From Devosia sp. 1566 (GTDB taxonomy: Bacteria; Pseudomonadota; Alphaproteobacteria; Rhizobiales; Devosiaceae), in assembly GCF_004005995.1 (NCBI RefSeq), contig NZ_CP034767.1, positions 4,008,501-4,072,500 of the forward strand: 64,000 nt of DNA, written 5' to 3'. Shown one piece after another: positions 19,809-28,074 of the stretch. How positions within the stretch are numbered: the stretch's first letter is position 1; each line of letters starts with the position of its first letter. The notes under the pieces were generated by a model. The model was not told the DNA's origin and ran no database searches. It saw only the letters and a program-made list of their open reading frames with translations. The position numbers and the translations under genes are program-made.

Positions 19809-20894
19809 CTAGCCGCGCCCCTTGCGCGCCATCATCGAGGTGATGACATTGGCCGTATAGTCCACCACCGGCACGATACGGGCATAATTGAGCCGCGTCG
19901 GCCCGATAACCCCAAGCACGCCCACCACCTTGTCATTGGCGTCCTTGTAGGGGCTCAGGATCACCGAAGATCCCGAAAGGGAAAACAACTTGTTTTCCGA
20001 GCCGATAAAGATGCGCACGCCCTGGGCGTTTTCCGCATCTCCCAAGAGTTCCAGCAACCCGTCTTTACTTTCGAGTTCGTCGAATAGCTGGCGCATGCGA
20101 GCCATGTCTTCGGACGCCATGGTGTCATTCAACAGATTAGCCCGGCCCCGCACGATCACCGTGGGCTGCGCCGCCGGCGATGGCTGGCTCAGTGTCGCGA
20201 TCCCGGAATCAACCAGCTTTTGGGTCAGCTCGTCCAGTTCCGCCCGCTGCTCGGCGCGCTGCTCGCCCAGGGCCTTGCGCGCTTCCGCAATGGTGCGCCC
20301 CACCACATGATGGGCAAGGTAATTGCTGGCCTGTTGCAGCGCACTGGCGGTCAGGCCCGGGGGCAGGGGCAGGATGCGGTTTTCCACCTGCCCGTCCTCC
20401 CCCACCAGGATCGCCATCGCGCGAGCTTGGTCGAGCCGGACAAATTCGATGTGCTTGAGCACCATATCGGCTTTGGTCGCGATCACCACGCCCGCGCCCT
20501 GGCTTAGCCCCGACAGCAACTGGCTCGCCTCGGCGAGGAGGTCCTCCACCTGCCCGCCTTGCGCGGTTTCGGCAATGTGCTGGGCAATGCGGCTGCGTTC
20601 GCGCTCGTCGACGGCACCCACTTCCAGCATCGCATCAACGAAAAAGCGCAGGCCCTCCTGGGTCGGCGCGCGCCCGGCCGAAACATGGGGTGCGGCAATC
20701 AGCCCGAGATCCTCGAGATCGGCCATCACATTGCGCACCGAAGCGGGCGACAGGCCCAGTTGCAGCATGCGGCTGAGATCACGCGAACCCACCGGCTGGC
20801 CCGTGTCGAGATAGCGCTCCACGATGCGCCGGAAGATATCCTGGCTGCGCGTATTGAGGACGGCGAGAAAGTCTTCGGGTGGCTTGACCATCAT
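19809..20894 (-). CDS. hrcA: Heat-inducible transcription repressor HrcA
   Basis: HrcA represses chaperone genes by binding CIRCE elements. The 361-aa product has the N-terminal winged helix with LSPASVRNVMADLEDLGLI, the linker HVSAGRAPTQEGLRFFVD and the GAF-like and dimerisation regions. Two ATGs are adjacent at 20894 and 20891. It probably forms an operon with grpE. I find no CIRCE (TTAGCACTC-N9-GAGTGCTAA) anywhere in the window, so its main target, probably groESL, must be elsewhere. Confidence 0.96.
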   Translation of the reverse strand: MMVKPPEDFLAVLNTRSQDIFRRIVERYLDTGQPVGSRDLSRMLQLGLSPASVRNVMADLEDLGLIAAPHVSAGRAPTQEGLRFFVDAMLEVGAVDERERSRIAQHIAETAQGGQVEDLLAEASQLLSGLSQGAGVVIATKADMVLKHIEFVRLDQARAMAILVGEDGQVENRILPLPPGLTASALQQASNYLAHHVVGRTIAEARKALGEQRAEQRAELDELTQKLVDSGIATLSQPSPAAQPTVIVRGRANLLNDTMASEDMARMRQLFDELESKDGLLELLGDAENAQGVRIFIGSENKLFSLSGSSVILSPYKDANDKVVGVLGVIGPTRLNYARIVPVVDYTANVITSMMARKGRG

Positions 20895-20930
20895 ATTCGT
20901 TCAAATTGTCGGCTTTAACCCTCCCCATTC

Positions 20931-20959
20931 ATTTAGGGGCATTGCGGCCATTCGCCAAG
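20931..20959 (-). promoter_or_regulatory. Candidate RpoH promoter of hrcA-grpE
   Basis: On the minus strand CTTG (20956-20959) lies 18 nt before CCTAAAT (20931-20937), which matches six of seven bases of the RpoH -10 CYTATNT. It is about 37 nt before the hrcA start. The -35 overlaps a perfect inverted repeat, CAAGCCAG-C-CTGGCTTG (20956-20972), that could be an operator. Confidence 0.5.
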
Positions 20960-21034
20960 CCAGCCTGGCTTGTGAGGACCTGCAGAGAGGGTTAAGAGGC
21001 GGTTAACTGTTTTTTACTGCCAAGGTGATTGCCT

Positions 21035-21751
21035 ATGCGCCCTTCCGGACGCGAACCCAACCAGATGCGCGCGATTTCCATCGAGCGCAATGTTTCGCTG
21101 AAAGCCGAGGGATCCTGCCTTGTCTCGTTCGGCGACACCAAGGTTTTGGTGACCGCTTCGGTGGAAACCAATCTGCCCGGCTGGCTGCGCAACAAGGGCC
21201 AGGGCTGGGTCACTGCCGAATACGGCATGCTGCCCCGCGCCACCGGCTCGCGCACCCGCCGCGAAGCGACCGCCGGCAAGCAATCGGGCCGCACCCAGGA
21301 AATCCAGCGCCTGATCGGCCGCTCGCTGCGCGCCGTGGTGGATCTTCCCATGCTGGGCGAAAACCAGGTCACCCTCGATTGCGACGTGCTCGAAGCCGAT
21401 GGCGGCACCCGCACCGCCGCGATCACCGGTGCCTATGTTGCCCTGGCCGATGCCATCCGCTGGATGGACGAGCGCAAGCTCACCCGCGGCCCGGCCTTGC
21501 GCGATTCCGTGGCCGCCGTGTCCTGTGGCATCTATCGCGGCACCCCCGTGCTCGATCTCGATTATCTCGAGGACGTGGAAGCCCATACCGATGCTAATTT
21601 CGTCATGACCGGCTCAGGCAAGTTCGTGGAAATCCAGGGCACTGCCGAGCAGGCCCCCTTCAGCCGCGACGAACTCGACCAGCTCATGGGCCTGGCCGAA
21701 ACCGGCATCGCCGAACTCACCCGCCTTCAAACAGCAGCACTGCAAGCATGA
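21035..21751 (+). CDS. rph: Ribonuclease PH
   Basis: RNase PH is the phosphate-dependent 3' exonuclease that trims tRNA precursors. The 238-aa product begins [12 protein letters not shown] and carries the phosphate-binding [14 protein letters not shown] near the end and [31 protein letters not shown] in the middle (key residues [14 protein letters not shown]). AAGGTGA before this ATG sets the start. Divergent from hrcA. The stop overlaps a small ORF (ATGA). Confidence 0.97.
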   Translation: MRPSGREPNQMRAISIERNVSLKAEGSCLVSFGDTKVLVTASVETNLPGWLRNKGQGWVTAEYGMLPRATGSRTRREATAGKQSGRTQEIQRLIGRSLRAVVDLPMLGENQVTLDCDVLEADGGTRTAAITGAYVALADAIRWMDERKLTRGPALRDSVAAVSCGIYRGTPVLDLDYLEDVEAHTDANFVMTGSGKFVEIQGTAEQAPFSRDELDQLMGLAETGIAELTRLQTAALQA

Positions 21752-21921
21752 ACCTGTTTTTCCGCAAGAAAAGCGGCGCCGCCACGACTGCCCCCCAGGC
21801 GAGCGGCCGCAGCACGCCCGGCACCAATTGCCCCATCTGGCATGATGTGGCGCGCGCCCTTGATCAACCCGCCCGCGCCTCGGCCGGGCGCAGCAAGGCC
21901 CGGCAAGGATCCCCCAAATGA
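21748..21921 (+). CDS. Small basic ORF coupled to rph and rdgB
   Basis: A 57-codon frame starts at an ATG overlapping the rph stop and ends in a TGA overlapping the rdgB ATG, so both junctions are ATGA. The product starts [14 protein letters not shown], is rich in Arg, Lys, Ala and Ser, has one tryptophan-containing stretch ([13 protein letters not shown]) and a basic tail. I do not recognise it. The exact double overlap argues that the frame is translated, at least to carry ribosomes from rph to rdgB, but it could also be chance sequence between two genes. Confidence 0.5.
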   Translation: MNLFFRKKSGAATTAPQASGRSTPGTNCPIWHDVARALDQPARASAGRSKARQGSPK

Positions 21922-22565
21922 GCGCCATTCCCCGTCTTCGCGCTGGTGACCGCCTCGTGCTGGCGTCGCACAATGCGGGCAAGCTGGCCGAGTTTCGGGA
22001 ATTGTTTGCCCCCTTCGGGCTCGAGCTGATCTCGGCCGCGCAGCTTGATCTGCCTGAGCCCGATGAAACCGGCACCACCTTTGCCGAAAACGCCCGCATC
22101 AAGGCCCATGCCGCCGCGAGTGCCGCCAATATGCTGGCCCTGTCCGACGATTCCGGCCTGTGCGTTGATGCGCTGGGCGGCGATCCCGGCGTCTACACCG
22201 CCAATTGGGCCGGCCCTAATCGCGATTTCAATCACGGCATGAAGCGCGTCGAGGATGCCCTCCAGGCTGCCAATGCCACAACGCCAGCCCAGCGCCACGG
22301 CTCCTTCCGCGCCACGCTTTGCCTCGCCCATCCCGATGGCCGCGACGCCCTCTACGAAGGCCGCATCGATGGCACCCTGGTCTGGCCGCCGCGTGGCGAT
22401 GTCGGCTTCGGCTTTGATCCCGTCTTCATGCCCGAAGGCTTCGACGTCACCTTTGGCGAAATGCCCTCGAGCGTCAAACATGGCTGGGCTCCGGGGCAGG
22501 AGGGTCTCTCCCACCGCGCCCGCGCCTTCGCCAAATTCGTCGAGGGCCAAATTGAGCAGGCCTGA
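21918..22565 (+). CDS. rdgB: Non-canonical purine NTP pyrophosphatase (dITP/XTP)
   Basis: It hydrolyses dITP and XTP and keeps deaminated purines out of DNA and RNA. The 215-aa product has the signature [16 protein letters not shown], then [24 protein letters not shown] and [11 protein letters not shown], all standard Ham1-family segments. The rph-rdgB-hemW-rsmI order is common in Rhizobiales. Confidence 0.96.
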   Translation: MSAIPRLRAGDRLVLASHNAGKLAEFRELFAPFGLELISAAQLDLPEPDETGTTFAENARIKAHAAASAANMLALSDDSGLCVDALGGDPGVYTANWAGPNRDFNHGMKRVEDALQAANATTPAQRHGSFRATLCLAHPDGRDALYEGRIDGTLVWPPRGDVGFGFDPVFMPEGFDVTFGEMPSSVKHGWAPGQEGLSHRARAFAKFVEGQIEQA

Positions 22566-22619
22566 TCGCGTGCCCGCCAATCGCTGCCACGCCACCAACC
22601 CACATGAGGGGGCTGCCGC

Positions 22620-23771
22620 ATGAGCCGTAACGACCTCTTTGGCGTTTATGTGCACTGGCCCTTTTGCGCGGCCAAGTGCCCCTACTGCGATTTCAATTCC
22701 CATGTGCATCGCGGCCCGCTCGATGAGCAGGCCTTTGTCGCCGCCTATCAGCGCGAGATTGCCCATACCGCCAGCCTCACTCCGGGCCGGGTCGTGCAGT
22801 CGATCTTTTTTGGCGGCGGCACGCCCTCGCTGATGAGCCCTTGGGCCGTGGAAACCATTCTCGACACCATCGCCGCCCATTGGACGGTCGAACAACGCGC
22901 CGAGATCACGCTCGAAGCCAATCCCACCAGCGTCGAGGTTGATCGCTTCAAGGGTTTTCGTTCCGCCGGCATCAACCGTGTCTCGCTCGGCGTGCAGTCC
23001 CTGCGGGACAAGCCGCTGGCGGACCTCGGCCGCCGCCACACCGTCGATGAAGCCATCGCTGCCGTGCGCATCGCCCAGTCGATCTTTGATCGCTCGAGCT
23101 TTGATCTGATCTATGCCCGCCCGGGTCAAACCCTCGAGGATTGGGAGGACGAACTCAAGGAAGGCCTCTGGCTCGCGCGTGGCCATATCTCGCTCTATCA
23201 GCTCACCATCGAGCAGGGCACGCGCTATTTCGACCTGCATCGCGCCGGAAAGCTCATCATGCCCGATGAGGATCTGTCCGCCGATTTCTACGAGTTGACC
23301 CAGGAACTCACGGCCTCCGCCGGCCTGCCGGCCTATGAGATTTCCAACCACGCCCGCCCCGGTCAGGAAAGCCAGCACAACATGCTCTATTGGCGCTATG
23401 GCGAATATGCCGGCATCGGCCCAGGCGCCCATGGGCGCCTCCTGATCAACAACCAGCGCCACGCCACCGCCGCCGAAAAGCTGCCCTTCAAATGGCAGGA
23501 AAAGGTGCTGGCGCAGGGCCATGGCCTCGTCACCGACGATGTGTTGACCTGGGAAGAGCAGGGCGACGAATTCCTCGTCATGGGCCTGCGCCTCAAGGAA
23601 GGCATCTCGCCCCAGCGCTTCACCGCGCTGTCCGGCCGTCGCATCAGCCAGCGCCAGATCGAGGATCTCAAGGGCTACGGCTTTGTGGAAACCCTCCCAA
23701 ACGGCAATATCCGCGTCACTGACCGTGGTTGGCCGGTGCTCGACGCCGTCGTTGCCGATCTCGCCGCTTAG
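22620..23771 (+). CDS. hemW: Radical SAM heme chaperone HemW
   Basis: HemW (formerly called HemN-like coproporphyrinogen oxidase) binds heme and hands it to target proteins. The 383-aa product has a CxxxCxxC cluster at Cys16, Cys20 and Cys23 (FCAAKCPYC), followed by FFGGGTPSLM and GVQSLRDK. It is shorter at the N-terminus than HemN and uses the HemW-type C-x3-C-x2-C without the additional Cys of HemN. GAGG upstream supports this ATG. Confidence 0.93.
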   Translation: MSRNDLFGVYVHWPFCAAKCPYCDFNSHVHRGPLDEQAFVAAYQREIAHTASLTPGRVVQSIFFGGGTPSLMSPWAVETILDTIAAHWTVEQRAEITLEANPTSVEVDRFKGFRSAGINRVSLGVQSLRDKPLADLGRRHTVDEAIAAVRIAQSIFDRSSFDLIYARPGQTLEDWEDELKEGLWLARGHISLYQLTIEQGTRYFDLHRAGKLIMPDEDLSADFYELTQELTASAGLPAYEISNHARPGQESQHNMLYWRYGEYAGIGPGAHGRLLINNQRHATAAEKLPFKWQEKVLAQGHGLVTDDVLTWEEQGDEFLVMGLRLKEGISPQRFTALSGRRISQRQIEDLKGYGFVETLPNGNIRVTDRGWPVLDAVVADLAA

Positions 23772-23810
23772 CGATTGGGTGGCGCGCGCCTGCGTGCTAG
23801 CCTTGCGCCC

Positions 23811-24692
23811 ATGAGTTCAGAGTTCTTCATCGCCGGCACCAAGCTCGAGGCCCCTCCCTTGGCGCCCGGCCTTTACGTCGTTGCCACCCCCATCGGCAAT
23901 CTGCGTGACATCACCATCCGCGCCCTTGAAACCCTTGCCGCCGCGTCCGCCGTGCTCTGCGAAGACACCCGCATGTCGGCGCGCCTGCTCGATCACTACG
24001 GCATCAAGACCCGCCGCGTGGCGCTGCACGAACACAATGAGCGCGCCAAGGCCGACGACATCGTCGCGCGCATCGCCGCCGGGGAAGCCCTGGCGCTGAT
24101 TTCCGACGCCGGCACGCCCTTGCTTTCCGATCCCGGCTTCCCGCTGATCCGCGCGCTGGCCGCCGCCGATCTGCCGGTCTTCGCCGTCCCCGGCGCCTCA
24201 GCACTTCTTTCCGCTCTTGTCGTCGCGGGCCTGCCGACCGACGCCTTTGCCTTTCACGGCTTTTTGCCGGCCAAGGCGGGCGCTCGCGCCACCGCGCTTG
24301 CCGCCCTTTCGGTTTCACGTGAAACTCTGGTGTTCTACGAATCCCCGCGCCGCCTCGACGATACTTTGGCTGCTATGGCCGAAATTCTCGGTCCGGACCG
24401 GCAAGCGGCCGTCGCCCTCGAGCTCACCAAGCGCTTCGAACGCGTGCAGCGCGGCACTCTGGCCGAACTCGCTGAGAGCTTCGCCGAAGGCGATACCAAG
24501 GGCGAAGCCGTTATCGTTGTCGCCGGCGCGGCCGAAGCTGCGGCCCCCGACGCGGCCGATTGGCAGGCCGCGCTCCTTGCCGAAATGGCCGACCAGCCCC
24601 TCCGCGCCGCGGTTGACGCTGTCACCGCCCGCTTTGGGCTAAAGCGCAAGGAGGTCTATGATGCCGCCCTCGCCCTTAAAGCCACCGACTGA
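23811..24692 (+). CDS. rsmI: 16S rRNA (cytidine(1402)-2'-O)-methyltransferase
   Basis: RsmI methylates the ribose of C1402 in 16S rRNA. The 293-aa product has [21 protein letters not shown] near its start and [14 protein letters not shown] and [17 protein letters not shown], all typical of this tetrapyrrole-methylase-fold family. The start is ATG at 23811; upstream codons are unconserved. Its 3' end overlaps yraN by about 30 nt. A parS-like site lies inside the gene. Confidence 0.95.
   Translation: MSSEFFIAGTKLEAPPLAPGLYVVATPIGNLRDITIRALETLAAASAVLCEDTRMSARLLDHYGIKTRRVALHEHNERAKADDIVARIAAGEALALISDAGTPLLSDPGFPLIRALAAADLPVFAVPGASALLSALVVAGLPTDAFAFHGFLPAKAGARATALAALSVSRETLVFYESPRRLDDTLAAMAEILGPDRQAAVALELTKRFERVQRGTLAELAESFAEGDTKGEAVIVVAGAAEAAAPDAADWQAALLAEMADQPLRAAVDAVTARFGLKRKEVYDAALALKATD
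24311..24326. promoter_or_regulatory. parS-like ParB-binding site inside rsmI
   Basis: GGTTTCACGTGAAACT holds a perfect 14-bp GTTTCACGTGAAAC core and differs from the classical parS only at the first and last base. It is coding sequence (VSRET) yet keeps full palindromic symmetry in the core. It is the second such perfect core in the window. Confidence 0.7.
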
Positions 24693-25055
24693 ACCCAGCC
24701 GCGCCCGCCAGCGCGCCAACCGCGGGGGCGAACGCGCTGAAGCCCTGGCCGCGCTCTTTCTCCAGCTCAAGCTCTACCGCATTCTTGCCCGCCGCCACAA
24801 AACCCCGCTTGGCGAAATCGACTTGATCGCCCAGCGTTGGGGCACCACGGTCTTTGTTGAGGTCAAGGCGCGTGCTTCAGAGCCCAGGAAGGCGAGGCGC
24901 TCACCCAGGTGAACCAGGCCCGCATCAGCCGCGCCGCCCACTACTGGCTCTCGCGCCACCCCGCCTATGCCCAAGCCAATCTGCGCTTTGACGTGATTTT
25001 CCTTGCGCCCTGGGCTTGGCCGCGCCATCACATCAACGCTTTCGACGCTTCCTAG
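24661..25055 (+). pseudogene. yraN: YraN family endonuclease-like protein, disrupted by a frameshift
   Basis: The first frame codes for a YraN N-terminus with [35 protein letters not shown] (the Glu-Asp and Glu-Lys of a PD-ExK-like site, cited by its ends GEIDLI and VEVKAR) and then runs into a TGA at 24910-24912. From about 24873 the next frame continues the family: [20 protein letters not shown], then NLRFDVIFLAPW, ending at 25055. One missing base around 24880-24886 would restore a protein of about 131 aa. GGAGG sets the start at 24658 or, better spaced, 24661. Either a real lesion or a sequencing error. Confidence 0.85.
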
Positions 25056-25064
25056 GACCTCTGC

Positions 25065-26009
25065 ATGTCACTCAAGATCGCCGTCCAGATGGACCCCATT
25101 GCCAGCATCAATCCCGCCGGCGACTCCACCTTTGCCATGATGCTCGAAGCTCAGGCGCGCGGCCATGCGCTGGTATATTATACACCCGACACGCTCGGCC
25201 TGCGCGGCACCACCGTTTCCGCCCTCGCCGCACCGGTCGAGGTCTTCGACAAGCCCAAGGGCGAGCACTTTAAGCTGGGGGCGTTCACGCGCATCGATCT
25301 GGGCGAGCAGGATGTGATCCTGATGCGCCAGGATCCGCCCTTCGACATGAACTACACCACCATCACCCATATTCTCGAGCGGCTGCACCCGAAAACCTTC
25401 GTGGTCAATCCGCCCGCTGCGGTGCGCAATGCGCCCGAAAAGATCCTCGTCACCGATTTTCCCAAGCTGATGCCGCCCACCCTAGTGACGCGCGATCGCG
25501 AGATGATCCGCGCCTTCCGCCAGGAGCATGGCAACATCATCCTCAAGCCCCTTTACGGCAATGGCGGCGCCGGTGTCTTCTTCCTTCAGGAGGGCGACCA
25601 TAACCTCGCCTCCCTGATCGAGCTGTTTGAGCTCAGCTTCCGCGAACCCTTCATGGTGCAGAAATACCTGCCCGATGTCCGCAAGGGCGACAAGCGCATC
25701 ATCCTCATCGATGGCGAGCCCGTCGCAGGCCTCAACCGCATTCCCGCCGAAGGGGAATCGCGCTCCAACATGCATGTGGGCGGCCGCCCGGAACTGTCCG
25801 AACTCACCGCCCGCGAGCGCGAGATCTGCGCTGCCATCGGCTCCGCGCTCAAGGAGCGCGATATGATCTTTGTCGGTATCGACGTGATCGGCGACTACCT
25901 CACCGAGATCAATGTCACCTCGCCCACCGGCATTCGCGAGATCAAGCGCTTTGGCGGTCCCGATATTGCGGTGATGATCCTTGATGCCATCGAACGGCGC
26001 CGCCGCTGA
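25065..26009 (+). CDS. gshB: Glutathione synthase
   Basis: GshB joins gamma-glutamylcysteine and glycine in an ATP-grasp reaction. The 314-aa product begins [20 protein letters not shown], as usual for the family, followed by [13 protein letters not shown], the ATP-grasp segment [15 protein letters not shown] and [21 protein letters not shown] near the end. Length is normal. It starts 9 nt past the yraN stop, so yraN and gshB are probably co-transcribed. Confidence 0.96.
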   Translation: MSLKIAVQMDPIASINPAGDSTFAMMLEAQARGHALVYYTPDTLGLRGTTVSALAAPVEVFDKPKGEHFKLGAFTRIDLGEQDVILMRQDPPFDMNYTTITHILERLHPKTFVVNPPAAVRNAPEKILVTDFPKLMPPTLVTRDREMIRAFRQEHGNIILKPLYGNGGAGVFFLQEGDHNLASLIELFELSFREPFMVQKYLPDVRKGDKRIILIDGEPVAGLNRIPAEGESRSNMHVGGRPELSELTAREREICAAIGSALKERDMIFVGIDVIGDYLTEINVTSPTGIREIKRFGGPDIAVMILDAIERRRR

Positions 26010-26040
26010 CCGTGCCGCTTAACTTAAGGGCGGTGTGCTG

Positions 26041-26685
26041 ATGCCGGTCGATACCTATCTGCTGGCGGTTACCACGTTTTTTGCCACTATCGGCCCCGCC
26101 GATCTGGCCGTGGTGTTCCTGGCGCTCACGCGCGACACCTCCTCGCCCGAGCGGCGCCGCCTGGCGCTTCGCGGGGTGCTGATCGGCGGATTGATCCTGC
26201 TCTTCTTCGCGCTCTTCGGCGAACCCCTCCTTGCGCTCTTCGGCATTACCTTGCCGGCACTGCGCACGGCCGGCGGCGTGCTGCTGCTCCTCATCGCCAT
26301 CGACATGGTGTTCGCTCGCTCATCTGGCGGCACCTCCACCACCACCGAGGAAGATATCGAGGCGCGCGACCGCGCCGATATCTCGGTGTTCCCTCTCGCC
26401 ACCCCGCTCATTGCGGGACCGGGGGCGATCAGCGCCGTGATCCTGCTCATCGCTGGCTCGGAAGGCGATTACGTCAAGGACGCCGCGGTGATCGCGGGCC
26501 TGCTCACCATCTTGCTGCTGACCTATGTGATGCTGCGTCTCGCTATCCCCATCCAGCGCTTGCTGGGTGTCACCGGCGCCCATGTGGTGTCACGCGTGGT
26601 CGGCGTGCTGCTGTCGGCTTTGGCGGTGCAGTTCATCTTTGATGGCATTGCCTCGAGCGGCATCTTCCGCCCCTTGGCCAGCTAA
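26041..26685 (+). CDS. MarC family membrane protein
   Basis: The 214-aa product has six hydrophobic segments typical of MarC/UPF0056: PVDTYLLAVTTFFATIGPADLAVVFLALT at the start, a short cytoplasmic loop with a polar insert (SGGTSTTTEEDIEARD) and FPLATPLIAGPGAISAVILL. The family is annotated as NAAT transporters, but transport function is not established. The ATG at 26041 has GGGCGG upstream; a GTG six bases earlier is less likely. Confidence 0.85.
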   Translation: MPVDTYLLAVTTFFATIGPADLAVVFLALTRDTSSPERRRLALRGVLIGGLILLFFALFGEPLLALFGITLPALRTAGGVLLLLIAIDMVFARSSGGTSTTTEEDIEARDRADISVFPLATPLIAGPGAISAVILLIAGSEGDYVKDAAVIAGLLTILLLTYVMLRLAIPIQRLLGVTGAHVVSRVVGVLLSALAVQFIFDGIASSGIFRPLAS

Positions 26686-26688
26686 TCC

Positions 26689-26775
26689 CGCGGCGCCCAT
26701 TCGTTGAGCGCTCGCGCTCGCGGCGCCCCTTCGTTGAGCGCTCGCGCCCGCGGCGCCGATTCAGGCGCTCGCGCT
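26689..26775. repeat. Three imperfect 30-bp tandem repeats
   Basis: Units at 26689-26718 and 26719-26748 differ at three positions or fewer (each begins CGCGGCGCCC and contains CGTTGAGCGCTCGCGC); a third unit from 26749 is shortened. Each unit contains the palindromic GAGCGCTC and GGCGCC. They lie in the spacer after marC. Confidence 0.8.
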
Positions 26776-26802
26776 TCTGGTCCTGTGACAGCCCTCAACA
26801 AC

Positions 26803-26831
26803 AAAAAAGCGACCGGCCTTGTGCCAGTCGC
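26803..26831 (-). terminator. Rho-independent terminator of the 40-aa gene
   Basis: On the minus strand GCGACTGGC and GCCGGTCGC pair (one G-U) around ACAAG and are followed by TTTTTTG. It lies 24 nt past the stop of the small gene at 26855-26977. Confidence 0.85.
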
Positions 26832-26854
26832 TCATTCGCATTTGCTCGGCATGC

Positions 26855-26977
26855 TTACTTCTTGCCGGTATTGCCGGTGCTGCCGCTACCAAGGCCCGTG
26901 ATCGGCTTTGCTGTTTCCAGCTTGTCCTTTTTGGGCTTCTTGGCTTCCTTGTTGCTGCGCATCTGACCTTTAGCCAT
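26855..26977 (-). CDS. Tiny basic conserved protein (40 aa)
   Basis: The frame codes for MAKGQMRSNKEAKKPKKDK followed by a short linker and a Gly/Ser/Thr tail ending in GKK. GAGGAG stands 8 nt before the ATG and a rho-independent terminator follows, so this is a complete single-gene unit of its own. I recall near-identical small proteins starting MAKGQxRSN(K/R)EAKKPK in Hyphomicrobiales, with no known function. The charge pattern suggests binding to nucleic acid or ribosomes, which is inference only. Confidence 0.85.
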   Translation of the reverse strand: MAKGQMRSNKEAKKPKKDKLETAKPITGLGSGSTGNTGKK

Positions 26978-27061
26978 GGCTGTTCTCCTCTGCGCCGGGC
27001 TGAGCCCGGAAGACGGGCTGGAATCTAGTCCTCGCCACCGCGGCTGACAAGTGACGGCGCC

Positions 27062-27898
27062 CTATTTGTAGACGCGGCACCGGCCAGTCGGGGCAAGGGC
27101 GGCAAATGAGCGTGGATCGCAGCCCGTCATCAGGAAATTGATCCAGTCATTCCGATCACCGTAAAAGGCGTTGCGGTCCACTTCACCTCGGATGCCGGGC
27201 ACGACGCCAGTCTGCGTCCACTGCCAGAACGTCCAGCCGCGGTTACGATAGCGCTCATGCGGTTCGGCAGCCGTGGAGCGCAACCAGAACGCATTGGGGA
27301 AGTACTCCCCATCCAGCACGTCGCGGTGGAAGTTCATGTCGGTATAGATGATGGGCAGCTTGCCGGTATGGGCTTCCATTGCCGCTAGCATCACCCGGAT
27401 CTTTTCCAGCGCATCGGCCCGCGATGGCTTGACCTTGCACGAGGAATGATTGTTCCACTCCAGATCCAGAACGGGCGGCAGCGCGTCGGGATCATTGGGC
27501 ACATTGGCGATGAACCACTGCGCCTGCTCGGAGGCGAGCGAACACCAGGTCATGAAGTGGTAGGCGCCGCGTGGCATGCCCGCATCGCGTGCGGCCGCCC
27601 AGTTCCGGCGGAAGTTCGGATCGATGTAATCCTTTCCTTCCGTAGCCTTCATGAACACAAAGGCGATGCCCGAGCGCAGCGCCGTCGAAAAGTCGATATG
27701 GGATTGGTAGCGCGCCACATCGATCCCCTGGATCGGCATTTTGCGCGCTCGGTCCACTCCGGCATGGGGCCGGTTGTCCCCGTCGATCGGGCCATAAAGT
27801 CCACCGCCGCTCGCGCAGGCGGCAAGCAGCACCACCATTGCCGCCATTGCGGCGCCCTTGAGCATGGAAGAAAAACGGCGCGCGCAGACTGGGGGCAT
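27062..27898 (-). CDS. GH25 lysozyme-like lipoprotein
   Basis: The product is a glycoside hydrolase family 25 muramidase. After a signal sequence with twin Arg and lipobox LLAAC, the catalytic domain begins IQGIDVARYQSHIDF (first Asp) and contains PPVLDLEWNN with the D-x-E pair; FWQWTQTG near the end is also typical. It should be anchored in the membrane facing the periplasm and act on peptidoglycan. The ATG at 27898 gives 278 aa; the start is uncertain because no clear ribosome site precedes any candidate. Confidence 0.85.
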   Translation of the reverse strand: MPPVCARRFSSMLKGAAMAAMVVLLAACASGGGLYGPIDGDNRPHAGVDRARKMPIQGIDVARYQSHIDFSTALRSGIAFVFMKATEGKDYIDPNFRRNWAAARDAGMPRGAYHFMTWCSLASEQAQWFIANVPNDPDALPPVLDLEWNNHSSCKVKPSRADALEKIRVMLAAMEAHTGKLPIIYTDMNFHRDVLDGEYFPNAFWLRSTAAEPHERYRNRGWTFWQWTQTGVVPGIRGEVDRNAFYGDRNDWINFLMTGCDPRSFAALAPTGRCRVYK

Positions 27899-28074
27899 GA
27901 ATATACTCGTGTACGACCAGGCGAGCCTTTCATTCAACATGGCGCGGTTAAGGGAAGCTTGCGTTAACTCCAATCCGCCGCCTCGTGGTTAACCCCTATT
28001 TAATGTTCGCTGAATGTTCTTGTTGGAGCGGCAGTGCTCTGCTAGCCTCCTCCTGTGCTGGGGGAATGGCGTAC

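Noticed and set aside
20895..21034. CIRCE element expected near hrcA
   Set aside because: No TTAGCACTC or GAGTGCTAA half-site is present here or before dnaK or dnaJ.
21864..23522. A 552-codon minus-strand open frame over rdgB and hemW
   Set aside because: Shadow of conserved genes, no motif, no ribosome site.
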